Assembly (NCBI GenBank): GCA_036362985.1
Contig: JAYGXS010000005.1
Span: forward strand, 8,757,596-8,821,595
Direction of reading: 5' to 3'
Length of the DNA: 64,000 bases
From: Ligula intestinalis
Lineage: Eukaryota; Platyhelminthes; Cestoda; Diphyllobothriidea; Diphyllobothriidae
The position numbers and the translations under genes are program-made. Positions 1 through 11,540 of this stretch are shown here, piece by piece. Each line of letters opens with the position of its first letter. Within the stretch, counting starts at the first letter, position 1. The notes beneath the pieces were generated by a model, which saw nothing but the letters and a program-made list of their open reading frames with translations, did no database searches and had not been told where the DNA came from.

Positions 1-59
1 TCTAAAATTACTTGTAACATTATTTAGGTGGAGTTGTTTTTCGTTCATAATGTTATTTA

Positions 60-230
60 TTTAGAGCCTTAGGCAGAAAAAGTACCGACCAATACAATTG
101 AAACTAGAATAACCATATCTGACTTATTAGTCTGAGATTCGAACCCGCGTTCTTTGGTAATCGGACGTACTTGCATTGAGCCACGGGCGCGTTGTCCTGT
201 TGGTTGCAATCGGGAGTATGCGGATTTGCG
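60..230 (-). mobile_element. Hammerhead-type tRNA-SINE, copy A (diverged)
   Basis: Read on the minus strand, 135-195 has a clear Pol III A box (GTGGCTCAATGC) and B box (GGGTTCGAATC). It is followed at 95-130 by the family's 3' segment, with the stem II-like CTAATAAG and a degraded GAAATGGCCATT core. The CTGATGA half of the ribozyme is lost. It faces copy B head to head. Confidence 0.7.
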
Positions 231-429
231 TTCATTAATGAGGTTATGGGGCATGCTCATCCCGCCTTGCTTCGCGTTTCAATCTCCAGCTCGCTCGGGC
301 ATTCGCCTAGTGGCAAGTAATTGTGTAAAGGGAGGATTATATACCAAGACAAGATAGATTGGGGTAGCCATTTCCAGCTTATAAGTACTAGTTATTACGC
401 CTTACTAAATTGATTTCATGCTTCGCTAG

Positions 430-600
430 TCTGGGGGTTGGGTAAAGATGGTTTATGATTAATAAGTCAGAAATGATCACCGTAGTCTCAGTTACCCTTA
501 TGGGTACTCGCTTTAACTTATACATTTCGCGATTGAACACGAGGGTGCAACGGGACAAGCACGTCCCGTAATTTGATCGGGGAAAATTTGTATTTAATGT
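430..600 (+). mobile_element. Hammerhead-type SINE, copy B (diverged)
   Basis: The 3' segment of the same SINE in plus orientation: ATTAATAAGTCAGAAATG at about 455-476 aligns to the stem II/GAAA region of copies C and F. The downstream GGGACAAGCACGTCCC at about 553-568 matches the tail of copy F near 32403 (GGGACGAACATGTTCCC). The ribozyme core is decayed. Confidence 0.6.
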
Positions 601-1069
601 CAGTTCTTAGTAGCAGTCTGTTTTAACCATTTATAGTTCTTGAGGAGGGAACTTAATGTCACGCCTGCTTGGTTATCCATTATGACCGCTCCTTTTATAG
701 TTGAAAATTATCCAGCCCAGATCAGCAGAGTGAAATATCTGAATGTTGCTCACTAATCTCCTATAAGAACGTCTTCGTCGGCCGTGTAATTGCAGCCGTT
801 GGAATCTTCGAGTCTGCCTTCGCCTTTACAAGAAACACCTTTTTTCTCACTTATATGCCTGTTTTCTCCTTTTAAATAGCGTGCTTTATTTAGAGGCCTT
901 TTAATTAGTTTTGGCACTTACCCATTGTACTTTTGTTATTCGTCGTTTAAAGTGCTATAGACAACGTTTCCGTCAAAAATGCCTCACTCATTTCCTGTTT
1001 TTTTTAAGCTGAACTTACCCAGTCTTCATCTCCGAACTTCTACAATTTCCTGGTTCATAAGAACCAATC
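601..1069. other. 5' flank of EXOSC9, no recognisable feature
   Basis: Non-coding, moderately AT-rich sequence. No convincing TATA element or promoter motif could be picked out. Confidence 0.4.
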
Positions 1070-4000
1070 ATGTTATCGGCGGAACCAGAGTGTTCAACTT
1101 TAACTAATATGTTGCTCTCCGGGGTAAGGCTGGACGGCCGCACGTTGAAGGAGTATCGAGAAATAACCTTTCATTTTCCTCACGGGCATGCCAACGGTGG
1201 ATGCTGTATTGTGAAAATTGGTTCCACAGCCGTGTTGGCCAAAATCTCAGTGGAGGTTGTCGAACCGAAACACTACCGTCCCGCTCAAGGAATGCTCTTT
1301 GTAAACTTTGACGCCACAATTTTGTCTGCCAACGACGGTAATTTTCAGCTCGCCCCTGTACACATCTTTGTTTTCATTTCAATCGTGCGCCTCGCGTCTT
1401 GCTGACAACTAATGTGCGTATGGCATACAAGATCTGGGCTCTAGTTACATGACCCTTGATGACGGTGGATGAACATAATAAGACCAATTTTTCTTACTAA
1501 TTGATGCTGTTCGCTCTTCATCTATCCCGCTATGAGCGATGTACTTTCGTATGCTTCGTTGCACAGATATGGGTCTTCTTCAATCTAGATCAGACAGGAA
1601 AATACAGTTGTACATGCATTTTGTCATAATGAAAATGCTTCCTTGTTCTTCTAACTGAACTTGGTAAAAATGATCCTGCCTTTGTTTAATGAGTGCGGCC
1701 TTAAATCTCGTGATGTAATTCAGGTTTGCTAAAGGGAAATAATCAAGCTACTATACTGGTTACGTAGGGCGCTCGCACAAGCGTGTTTTCTTTTATTAAG
1801 CGACACCTCTGGTGATTATATCTAATCGTTCTATCTGTTGACCCGTTGTGTATATGTGCTGCTCCTCCCAGGCACCCCAACGAACAGTTCGTCGGCAGTG
1901 CAGATATGCGATCATCGCACACATAAGAGTTGGTTTACCCAGCGAAGGTTAATTTGCTGCATAATCGCTTATCCATTTGCCACAAATTTGGGAATGAACT
2001 CAGATCTGAGCATTTACATTTCATAATTCCACGGGGTACTTTAGAAACCACTAATGTCGTTTTACCGAAAGCCTGTGAAGAAAAGATACTCACTGACACT
2101 AAATTATCTCTCTAGTATAATCGTTCTCAAAGACTTTCGTGCGTATGTACTGGTGACACGCTTGCTAAAGTCAGCTGGGCTGAAATCGTGTCGTTCATGA
2201 ACTAATCGTTTTATTTCCGGTCTTCTGTTTGCACATTTAAAGTTTTTTTAAAAGAAGCCTCGTTTTTGCTTTCTTGCTTTTTAAGACAGTGAGGTCCTCG
2301 ATTAGGCCGTTACTCATATTTTTTCGTTCTAAGCGAAAAGTGAATTTTATTTTCTTTGTTGCTTCCAGTAAAACGAAAAGGGCGCAGTCGTGACGACACG
2401 GGACGCCGTCTGTCCGCGGTGCTTCAGACCTGTTTTCGTGACTGTGTCGACCTTGATGCGCTCTGCATTGTTGCCTGGGAACGTGTCTTTGCTATTCGGG
2501 TGGACCTGCGCGCACTTGCCTCTGATGGAAATCTGGGAGACTGTGGGGCCCTGGCTGCTGTGGTCGCACTAGCTTCATTCCGGCGGCCTGATGTCTACGT
2601 CGGTGATGAAGGACGGGTAGGAATTCACTCGCTTGCTGTCTACTAGCCACTTGAGATCCCACAAGGCCCTTTTTTCTGTATTTGATGATCTTGCGTCTGT
2701 GCTGTGTTTGTTCTAGTCAAACCCAGACAGATCGCGTTTCTATTCGCGGCGCTAAAATAGTCACTGTGCTTGAAGTGCGAATACTGCCTCGCTTGTGCAA
2801 GAGATACAGTTGTGACGGTTTTATGCGCTTCAGAATTCACGGTTTATCATTGTGACGTCACTTATTCAAACTCATTGGTCTCGACTGCTCCTATCCTCAT
2901 CACATTGAATGTCCTTGTTAGGGCATTAAAGGGAAGAAGTGGCTAGACGCTAGTCGTATTCCAGGTGGAAATACAAATTATAATTCGCATAAACTGGAAA
3001 ACACGTATCCCCAGAAATTTGAATTTGAAGATGTTCTTTGGGATATAAAGGTAACTTTAATTAGTGAATTTTCGAGTGTGGTGCCCCAGTTCATCTTCGG
3101 GCACCAGACTCAAAAATTCACTAATTAAAGTTTCCTTTATATCTCAAGGAACATCTTCAAACAAATTATGATCTATCATGCACTTTATGGGCCAACCGTT
3201 ACATGTGAGGTAATTGGTTATTTATTTAAAACTTAGTGCTTATGGTTCTCTATTCGCAGGTGGACCGATTTTACTGAACTGTGTCTATTTGCGTTCGAAA
3301 TTGTGTTCTTTGTGCTTCCTCATGACAGCCTTCCCCCTCCAACCAAATGTTCTCTGTGTTCGTATGATAAAAAGCCAAAACGCCAGACGTGTAGACGGTT
3401 GGTTGTTAAACTGGCTTACGGTCATTGGCATTGCTATTGCCAATGGGTAAGTTTTGAAGAAGAATGCACATTTAAAAAAGCCTATTACGAAAACACATTA
3501 AGCAGTAGTTCAATTAACTACTACAATATGGCCAACTTACCCATAGTTGACTGTTTCGTCAATTTTCTGTTCACTGCTGCGTTCACTTACAGCACCACAC
3601 CCTCCCATCAATGATCTCAACAAGAAGAGTCGGCGTCTTTAGCACTTTGCCTAAGACCGTCCGCCGGAATTTATCGAGCCTCTGTGTTAGCAAAGATAAG
3701 TTGCGGAATGTCGGTCAACTGAGATAAAAGAAGAAGCGGCCACTTTTGGATTTCGTTGTTTTTTTTTCTGTGCTGTTTACCTCTGTGTGTCGCCATCATC
3801 CGTAAGAGTTGTTTAACATTGTGACCGTCGTAGGAGAGACGGTCTAGCGTGCGGTTTATTTTTCGTCACATTTGGAATGAAAACAGCTGCTACACAGGAA
3901 TCTCGCATCTGTCAGGCTCCATCTGCTTTAAGAGGATCTGTGAAGCCTATCCTCAAGCACGTTTGCTGTGATTGGAGCGTCATACAAAGCGAATTCGAGT

Positions 4001-5579
4001 CCTCCGTGCAAGTTTTTAATCTTCTATTATGGAGAACAGAACTTCTGTCCCTTTTTTCATTGCCTAAAAACACCTAACCGATACCAGAAGCGTTTGATAC
4101 CAATTAACTATTTATGTTTTTCCTCGTTGCCAAATTTATTTTGATTATTATTCATTCATTCGCTTTCGCCAACATTATAGGTCATTGTAGATACACAATG
4201 CAAACATCGTCCACCAGTGCCGCTCTTCCTTCGCCGGATCCCTGTTCTAGTGACTCTAGGATTGGCCTCTGACACCAAAATTATCCTTCAGGATCCGACA
4301 AAACGCGAAGAAGCCATCCTTACCGGCGGACGCGTGATGGTTGGTCTAACTGCACACGGCGAACTCTGTTGTCTTCATACCTCCGGACTCAGCACGCCCA
4401 TCAGACCAGACAGTCTCTCGCGGTAGGTTGGGCCGGACACATGCATATATATTCTTGTTCCCGTTATTGTAGCAAAAATATATGACAGCTCTTCACGCGA
4501 CCAAGTTTCATCCGACGAGCACGAACTATCATTCCTTTTCTGCAATGCGATGTGTTGTAAATGTAGCTAAAACCAAAATGTCACCGCCTAATTGCGCCTT
4601 GTGTGAGTCCCCAAGAAAGAACACGACAAAAAGAGCGCCAAAGCAGAAGTCTTCTTGTCTACCTAGTCCAACATATTTAAGGTAACCAACGCGTGTACAA
4701 CCATATCCATCGAACCAATCAAATTGTGGCCTCAAGTGAGGAGCGACTGCATTGTCTTGCGACTCACGCGGCTGGCTTGTCAGAGTCCTAGCCTGGCTGC
4801 AGCTTTATACGTTAAATTATTGATTGATTGTCAGCTTACGCGCGCCGCTTGTAGGCGAATCGATAGCCTGACGTGAGGCCGACTCGCTGCCTGCGTGCTT
4901 GCGCGTCGACATCAGCTTCGCCGTCAGCTGATTTGACCAGGGTGACTCTTAACATGATAGTCCGTATCGAAGATTATTTTCTTTTTTTTTCAGATGCATT
5001 CTTCTAGCCAATTCCCGCGCTCGTTCCCTTGTTACACTGGTAAATCGCGTGCTAGATGGATTGGAGCGACAAAGGCAGGCCAGACAAGCCGCCTCCTCTG
5101 CTCGTCAGGCCGATGTTGAACGTGCCAAACAGATGGCAGACGAGGCGCCGCTTGTGCTCTCCTCAGCCTCCTTTCTGCCTGGTGGTGAGAATGCCCCCGT
5201 GAGTGGTCTGGAGGAGGGCGAGTTGGGACCGCAATCTGTGGACGAGGAAAGTGACATGGACATATCGGAGGAGAGCGAAGGGGCGGAGATAGGGTCTACT
5301 GCTGCGGCTCCACGCGACCCGTATGGCGTCATCGAGCTGTCTAGCCTGGCACCAGAGCAGGAGAATCAGTCTAACGGTCGTGCGAGTGAGGATGGCAGCC
5401 TCGTGGTGGACTGGTCCAGTGTGCCATGCCTCGAGTCTGACGCCGCCGTTGTGTCGCAAAACTTGCCTGGCGGACGGAAGTGGCCAGCAAGGTCCATTCC
5501 GCAACACGGCAAATCGACCGCACTGCGGAAGGTTGAAGAGGATGAAGAGGAAAGTACTGCTGTTGTTCATCTCTTGTAG
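1070..5579 (+). CDS. EXOSC9: Exosome complex component RRP45 (EXOSC9), 4 exons
   Basis: Exons 1070-1337, 2369-2616, 4181-4422 and 4994-5579 join in phase (GT..AG introns; 268+248+242+586 = 1344 nt) to give 447 aa, close to the human length of about 440. RRP45 is a catalytically inactive RNase PH-type subunit of the RNA exosome ring, which processes and degrades RNA in nucleus and cytoplasm. Exon 1 carries the family RLDGR motif (residues 20-24) and GCCIVKIG; exon 2 carries IRVDLRAL, DGN and FRRPDV; exon 3 opens the second half with RPPVPL and ends in the PH fold; exon 4 is a helical segment followed by an acidic, low-complexity tail, as in other RRP45 proteins. The start ATG at 1070 lies 18 residues before the conserved motif. 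No frameshift is seen. Identification rests on conserved blocks and exact phase agreement; exon 3 could also start at 4191 if the second AG is used, but that breaks the frame. Confidence 0.93.
3024..3161. repeat. Foldback hairpin in EXOSC9 intron 2
   Basis: Two 62-nt arms (3024-3085 and 3100-3161) are inverted copies of each other with about six mismatches and a 14-nt spacer. The sequence would form one long hairpin in DNA or pre-mRNA. It looks like a short MITE or a relic of an inverted duplication; no flanking duplication was identified. Confidence 0.85.
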
Positions 5580-5585
5580 AATAAA
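5580..5585 (+). terminator. Poly(A) signal AATAAA after EXOSC9
   Basis: AATAAA begins at the base right after the EXOSC9 stop codon (5577-5579). If it is used, the 3' UTR would be only some tens of bases long. Confidence 0.5.
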
Positions 5586-5699
5586 TTTAAATCACCTGAT
5601 GTGTGCTTCCCGCACAGAGTCTTTTCAGTTTCTGCAAGGTGATAATTCTCACTTTGTACCAGACATAGTTATCCGCCCGAAGGGGATCTCAGGGAGTTA

Positions 5700-6300
5700 A
5701 GTAAATTAAACCCTGCGATCTTCAGGCCCGGTTCCTTAGGAGAAGAGAAGTCATGGGAGGTCAGAGTGGTGGAAACAGTTTATTATGTACAAAAGCAGGG
5801 GACGAATAGATAGGAAGAATGAGACTGTCAGACGATCGAGCAACCGCCAGCCACAGCGCCGCGTCTGAAGTCTTCGACCGCGTTCCCACCCGTCTTCAGG
5901 GCGGCCAAGGTCTGCTACACCAAACCTCCCTTTGGCGGATCCATCTCTTCTCCTCTCCATCTGTTTTTTTATGGCAGAGCAGCCCCTCCTGACTATGCTG
6001 CTCCGACTCTTCCTCCTCGCCGCCGGGATTGAGGCCCACCCGGCGGGGTTCCGGATCAAACAAGGGCTACTTGCCTGCCTACCTGCCGCGTCTGAAGTGA
6101 CCGCTAGAGTCCCTACAGCGTCTGGAGTGGCCTTTGTGTGTGCCGGACTTGACAGGTGATTGGTCAGATGGATTGGCTAGGCGGGCGGATGCAGGCAGCC
6201 AGTCCATCCTGTGTCCCACATCAGGGTGGGCCCGGTGGCTTGTGTGTGAGTTAGCTGATAGTGATAGTAGACTTCTCATCCGCCTTCCTGGACCTAGCTT
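5700..6300. repeat. Dispersed repeat (family shared with 30050-30330)
   Basis: 5708-5830 aligns with 30060-30190: both share ATCTTCAG, then AGAGAAGAGAAG, a GAGG(T/C)CAG block, GGAACAGC/GAAACAG and an ATAGAT.GGAAGA block. Weaker similarity is seen near 9645-9700 and 46660-46700. No coding capacity; a non-autonomous element or LTR remnant is possible. Confidence 0.45.
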
Positions 6301-7800
6301 CAATACAGTCTAAAAGATCAGTGACAGAGTAGGACGCATACAGCTAGCGCGGTATGGGTCTGCGCATAAGCGTGTTGTGCTTGTTATGGGTGTGTATCCC
6401 CAATGCTTATTGGCTATCAGACAGTTGTTTTGGATGCAATAATTCTGGCGACAAATGCGTTGCTATAATTGATCAAGTGGTCCCGAACCCGCGTGACCTC
6501 TACAAGAGCGGACATGATGCCATTAAAGTCTGTGCGTTGGTTGGTCCGGGCAGTCTGGGAGCCCTGGGCGGCGTGGATGCAAGTGCACAGAGCCCGGCAG
6601 ACGGCAGTTTTCCTCAAAGTCTGTCGTCGTCTGCTCTTAAAGAAGCCAGCAGTTGTGACTACTGCCACCAAGGAACCGCCAAAAACAGCGGGCAGTAGAC
6701 TTTGCCTAGTCGGTCCTCAGTCATAAACCTCAGTGCTACTGCCCGCGACTTGAAACCGTTACCTAATTAGAAATGTCAAAGAAGGGGTCAACTCAAAACC
6801 TGGCTCGACTCAGTTCGTTAGGAAATGGAAGTAGTTGTTAGACCTTCGGTATTCGGCGCTGGAGAAGAGACTAGGTAGAGCTCTTCAGATCCGCTGCCGC
6901 CAATCGTCACGCATGGAGGCGTACCGTCCGTGACATCATCGAGACCGGCTAGATCAAGCATGATGACAGCCGTAACAACTACAAGTAAGTAAACCGTCGG
7001 TCTTCTGGACGAGGCTAACTCCATTCGGTGGGTCGTAGACGATTTGGTTTTCCGCTGTCTCAATGCAGAGGTCATGGAGGCCATTGTGCAGGACGAATTG
7101 TTAGTTGTGGCAATATTTAAGGTAGCTGAGGTGCAAAAAACTGCCTTGTCTGTTTAAAAGTAATCCTCGTTTTCTTGGGGAGATCATCAGTTAGTCTTCC
7201 ATTATGTCATCCACAGGCTTTCATTCCAGTGCTCATTCAGTTTCCTTTTCAGTCAACCCTCCTCAATTAAATTACTGAGGAAGAGCTGTCAAGGGCACAT
7301 ATTATGTCATTCGTGAACCCTTTTATGACAACAGGATGGATTTCTTCTAACTTTTTTATTGGGTACGGAGCCCCTAGATATAGGCCAAACGAAGGAACCG
7401 CAGTCCGCTATTCCGTCTGCGGTCAGGAAGAATAGACATACGCTACTGTCATGTAATTAAGTCTGTGGGTTGGCAATTTGACTCTGTAGCGTCACAAGTT
7501 TTCCTGGGCTGTGTGTATGGGCCTGCTAAACGGGCCGCGCGGTAGGTGCACTGGACCAAAACGGGGTACAGCAGGCGTTATTCGGATTGCGCGACGATAA
7601 TAAATAGCGAGCATCGGGGGAGGGGTCCTGATGGCGCGCACAGGGGGCGGCCGCGCCAGCCACCTGCACCCTCCCCCATCTCCGGTCTCCTTGACACAGG
7701 ACCCAGGTGGGGGAGTGGGAAGCGTGTGAGACAGATACGATGCGAGTCTGGTTTCACCATAATTCAGCTTGAGTCGCCGCGTCTGCCTTCAGCCTGCTTT
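6300..7800. other. Intergenic, no recognisable gene
   Basis: Short open frames occur (for example 6354-6698 +) but none has family motifs or a codon pattern that stands out from background. Probably old, unclassified repeats. Confidence 0.35.
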
Positions 7801-7809
7801 ATATCGTGG

Positions 7810-8195
7810 TGAGTATCAGTTGGTTGGTTAGTAGCCCTTGTTGGATCAGGAGTTCCCGCCGGAGTCTAAACTGGGTGCAGTTGGGAGATGGAGAAAAGCC
7901 GTGGCCCCAGCTGGCTTTAGCCAAAGGTCCAAAGGGGTGAGTTAGGTGCCTGGCCGGGAGCTGCAGGCGAAGAGATGCTGACAGTCATGCGGCGAGACGT
8001 CACAGTCGGGACAGCTCTTTGGGTGTGGACGGGTCGAGCCGGTGTTGTAACTGGCGAAGGACCATTGAGTAGCCACTGCGTAGTTGGTGGGCGGCGTCGA
8101 AAGTGACGGTCGAACTGTCGTATCCCTAACGACACCTGCCGCGCTCTGATCCCACGTTCGTGTTGGTCCGGCGTGGCCCGTTTCTCTAACAGTTG
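7810..8195 (-). mobile_element. Jockey-like LINE C-terminal remnant (-)
   Basis: The region is an inverted, roughly 85% similar copy of 13255-13545. One minus-strand frame reads through a CPDC..HDCQHLF zinc-knuckle-like block, then a TQLTP.DLW motif and PSLDSGG, matching the C-terminal tail of the better preserved LINE at 33154-34138. Frameshifted and dead. Confidence 0.6.
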
Positions 8196-8199
8196 AGTC

Positions 8200-10000
8200 A
8201 CTCAGAAGCAGACCACCGATAAAGCAAAGACCAACTGTCTGTTCCCCAGTAGTTGTAGCGTCGAAATCGCGGCAAGTGACTTATTGCACCAAACATAGTT
8301 ATCTGCCTCAAGGGGATCCGAGCCCATGTGGGTTGGCAGCATGCATGTGGGTGCTTGGGACATGAAAAGTGCATTAACTCTCCGCAAGTGTTTGATGGCT
8401 TTCAATCATTTGTTCTGCGCCTGTAACCGATATAAACTTTACCGACAGTCCGCTGACCTTTTATATCGTTTTAACGAGTTCTGGCGCAGGAATTCATCAA
8501 CTTGACGTTTTGGATTCTCGTTCGAACCAATTATCAGAGACACGAGGTGTCGCGCAACTACATGTGTACGAGAAGTAGCAGCCCTCGCGATCACCGCCGG
8601 GTGGGGGTGGTAGGGGTCATAATTGATGCGATTATGGTTTGACAGTCCGCGTCCGAGTCGTTAATAGCCGTGATTTCATCCCTGCTAGATTGAAAGTGTT
8701 GGTCGGCCGCACCATCCCCACATGACTGTTTCCCTGCTCAGGCAAATTCTCAGTAAAAATGTGGGGCCGTGGATCAATGCGCTTGTTGATGAACTGGAGG
8801 TTCTCTGTGCCAGATTACGACCACGTCTACTATGTACTCGCAGTTATCTATAGAAAGCGGGATGAAACTCTCTGGGACCAGTATTGTATTTGGCCGACGT
8901 TTTGGACTCTCACTCCAGACCATTGTTAAGGAGTGAAAGCGTCCAGCTCGCTGCGTGATTAAGCCAGCTCTGCCGTGAGTGACCTTGAGTTCCCATTGTT
9001 CGCTCCGCTGCGAGTGACCTTGAACCCTGACGTTGCTCGCTCAACGCGAGATAGGTATCTGGGAGATCGATATGCCTATTGATAGAGTCCGCGTGCGACT
9101 GCCATGCCTCCTGCAAGAGGCGTGAGATTCGGTCATTCGACTGGCCCAGTATTATCTACGAAGGACAAGCTTTGTCGAGAAATTATTCCTAAACATTTTA
9201 ACTGTGCGATTGTTCGGCACCCACCGAAAACTAACACTGCAGTGTCCACAGCAGCCCACCTCTTCGCAGTTGTGTGGCGACGCAAGCTCACAATAATTCA
9301 ATCTGACTAAGTGTAATTGTTCACTGTCCGTCCGAATAATGGACCTGGTTCTTCGTCAATAGCAGCTCCCGCGAATTCTCTGGTATTATGATCGCCCTCG
9401 GAATGAACGAACTAGTCTTGAGTTGTCGGACAACCCCTCAGTGATCGGCTAGCGTGCATATGACTAGAAGAGAGCTCCACAAACACATGCTCTTACAATA
9501 CTAACTGCCAGACAGTTTTCTAAACATGTATTTTATGCGCAGCTGAGAACTAAAATATCTACTTCCCCATCGTAATATTAAACTCGGTGTGGGCGGTTAA
9601 GTTGTAGGATTCCAAGTAGTCCCGCCGTGGACGTATCCCAACGGCGTGGAAGGCCAGAGAGTTATGAATAATTTAATAAAGTACAGAAGGAGTAGAATAT
9701 AAGTAATCGGTAATTGACTTTCAGAGGAGTGCAGTCTAGCCGTGAAGGTTGGCCAGTCCAAAGTCCGGCCGTGAGATAGCCGGTTCCGGGAGTGTCTGAT
9801 CCTAGGCCATCACCGCAATAAGGTCCTTTGTGAACTGGCCTTGGCAAATTATTGGCCACTTAGGACACACGTCCGTGACCTTAACCTGTCTTTGACATGT
9901 TCTGGTGCGCATGTGCTTAGAGGAAACGAGAGAAAGACATGCGGCCTGCCCCAGCGGTGTGCGAGGGAAGCATGGCTTAGAATACGAGGTCACTACAAAG
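8200..10000. other. Intergenic repeat debris
   Basis: A segment near 8285-8320 matches 5657-5693 (shared ACATAGTTATC.GCC..AAGGGGATC), so it is repetitive. A decayed minimal hammerhead lies at 8501-8545. No gene recognised; 9650-9850 loosely resembles the 5700/30050 repeat. Confidence 0.35.
8501..8545 (-). ncRNA. Decayed minimal hammerhead (PLE type)
   Basis: On the minus strand GTGTCT is followed by CTGATAA (8537-8531), a stem-II-like stretch and AAAACGTCA (8510-8502). Compared with the intact copy at 37520-37563, the core has CTGATAA for CTGATGA and AAAA for GAAA, so cleavage is not expected. Confidence 0.45.
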
Positions 10001-10246
10001 TCATTTTGTTTTTTGGCGAGCATACGTATACTTTCAATAAATTATCATCAGGCCATTACATTTATATGGGAGGGGGGTAAAGCGTAAAAGGTAAAATTGT
10101 AAGTAAATTACGTTCAACGTTACAGGCAAATCAGTCCGGGGGATAGAGTAGGGGGTGGGGTAGTAACAGGCGGCTAATTAAGCGGTAAGATTAGGGAGAA
10201 GGGGGGGTGGTGGAAGAAGAGAGGAGGCTTGGGGAAATGCCGGTAG
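10000..10246 (-). mobile_element. 3' UTR of the PLE, with ribozyme-like motif
   Basis: A purine-rich stretch on the plus strand (10070-10230) follows the stop codon. On the minus strand 10062-10038 carries GGCCTGATGAT..TTTATTGAAAG, a spacing of CTGATGA and GAAA like a hammerhead with a very short stem II; stem I and III partners are not convincing. Confidence 0.35.
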
Positions 10247-11305
10247 CTAGGTGGCCGTTGGCCATGCTAAGCTTAGGGCTTGCAGCAGGTTCTTCTGCGC
10301 GCACAAAATTGGCTTCCTCAACCGGATAGCAGTTGCTTCTGCTGTTGCCGACAGTCGCTGGCCCAGTGACTTAGGGTAGCTTGGTGGGACCTTGTAGATG
10401 ACCCTGAAGGCTTCGTTGGGGTCCACCTGATGTCCGGAATCCACCATGTGCGCAAGGATAGAGCTGTTGATGGCTCTGTTGGTATTGAAAGCACCCTTCC
10501 TTAGCCATTGTGGGAGGTGTTCCTTTATTCTTTTGGATAGGCGCCGACTCGTGCGACCAATATAACTTGCTCCACAGGAGCAAGCAAAGGAGTAGATACA
10601 CATGGAGGTGGTCTGAGTTGGTAACCTGTCCTTACCTTCCCCATGGAAGACTGGGTTAGTTGAGAACAGTACCCGAACTCTCTCTGCTGGGAAAGTTCGT
10701 GACACGGCATCCTCAAGGCGTCTTTTCAGGAGTTCACCTGTCGCGTCTCCTCGAAAGGGCACTTTGAGAAATAATGTTTTCTTCTCCACAGTGAGTGTTG
10801 TGGGTTTCCTTTCTTTAGTAGCCATATTCTTGGTGATGAATTTTTCAGGATATCCGTTCTCACGGAGTAAGTCCTGGGTTTTCTTGAGTTCCTCTTCAAT
10901 AGCGTCTTCAGAGCAAATTTTCCTAGCTCTTTGGGTTAAGCAACGAACTAGATTTCGCTTCTGTTGGAGAGGTACGAAACTGTTAAAGTTCGTATATTGT
11001 CCAGACCAGGTTTTCTTTCTATACACGCTCCTTTGGACGCTACCGTCGGGTCTACGACTAAAGAGGACGTCCAAGAAGGGGAGAGAACCTGCTGTTTCCA
11101 TCTCCAACGTGAACTTTATGGAAAGATGGGCCTGATTGACCGCGCTTAACAGCGCGTCTCTATCGGTTTCATTTGTGGCAATCACGAAGATATCATCCAC
11201 GTAGCGACCGTAGTGCTTTAAATTGTGGATCTGATCGCTAAGTTGATGTTTTTCCAGCTTTCCAATGAATATGTCAGCCAAAAGTGGTCGTTGATTAATG
11301 TTCAC
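10247..11305 (-). CDS. Penelope-like element polyprotein, 3' half
   Basis: One uninterrupted frame of 352 aa. The reverse transcriptase palm motif YVDD is near residue 36, then LPFLDVLFSRR (thumb side), a linker, and a GIY-YIG endonuclease near residues 240-270 (CSCGASYIGRTSRRLSKRI.EH). This order, RT followed by GIY-YIG, is diagnostic of endonuclease-bearing Penelope-like elements, which retrotranspose by nicking DNA and priming on it. The copy is 5'-truncated: the open frame stops where hammerhead-SINE copy C begins, so the RT fingers are missing. The remaining frame has no stop or shift, which suggests fairly recent activity. The same family is seen at 57011-58380 and as a 3' scrap at 38160-38385. 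Confidence 0.9.
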   Translation of the reverse strand: MNINQRPLLADIFIGKLEKHQLSDQIHNLKHYGRYVDDIFVIATNETDRDALLSAVNQAHLSIKFTLEMETAGSLPFLDVLFSRRPDGSVQRSVYRKKTWSGQYTNFNSFVPLQQKRNLVRCLTQRARKICSEDAIEEELKKTQDLLRENGYPEKFITKNMATKERKPTTLTVEKKTLFLKVPFRGDATGELLKRRLEDAVSRTFPAERVRVLFSTNPVFHGEGKDRLPTQTTSMCIYSFACSCGASYIGRTSRRLSKRIKEHLPQWLRKGAFNTNRAINSSILAHMVDSGHQVDPNEAFRVIYKVPPSYPKSLGQRLSATAEATAIRLRKPILCAQKNLLQALSLAWPTAT

Positions 11306-11540
11306 CGACCGCTAACAGAACTCACTTGTCCCGCTCTGCATTTGGCCTCATTTCTCGGATCCTGACAGCAGCTGTAGATAGTAACATTTAATGGTGAGGG
11401 TGTTTGAATCTGAGTAAAGAGGTCGCGATTTCGGGGCTCGCGTGGTGGACCACATAGGTTTGGGTATGACTGACTAACGACGGCTAATAAGCCAGAAATG
11501 GCCGTTCCAGTTTCCCTTGTCTTTGTCGGCATTACTATAA
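11300..11540 (+). mobile_element. Hammerhead-type SINE, copy C
   Basis: The hammerhead segment is 11461-11520: CTAACGA (11474-11480, a diverged CTGATGA), a perfect 4-bp stem II with AATA loop (11482-11493), GAAA at 11495-11498, self-complementary ATGGCCGT, then CCAGTTTCCC pairing partly with the upstream GGGTATGACTGA. The copy sits at the 5'-truncation point of the PLE at 10247-11305. Confidence 0.7.

Noticed and set aside
3214..3450. Open frame in EXOSC9 intron 2 as an extra exon
   Set aside because: Exons 2 and 3 join directly in phase with continuous family homology (RRPDV to RPPVPL); this frame has no RRP45 similarity.
6354..6698. 114-aa plus-strand frame as a gene
   Set aside because: No family motif, no splice or poly(A) context; similar frames occur by chance in this GC range.
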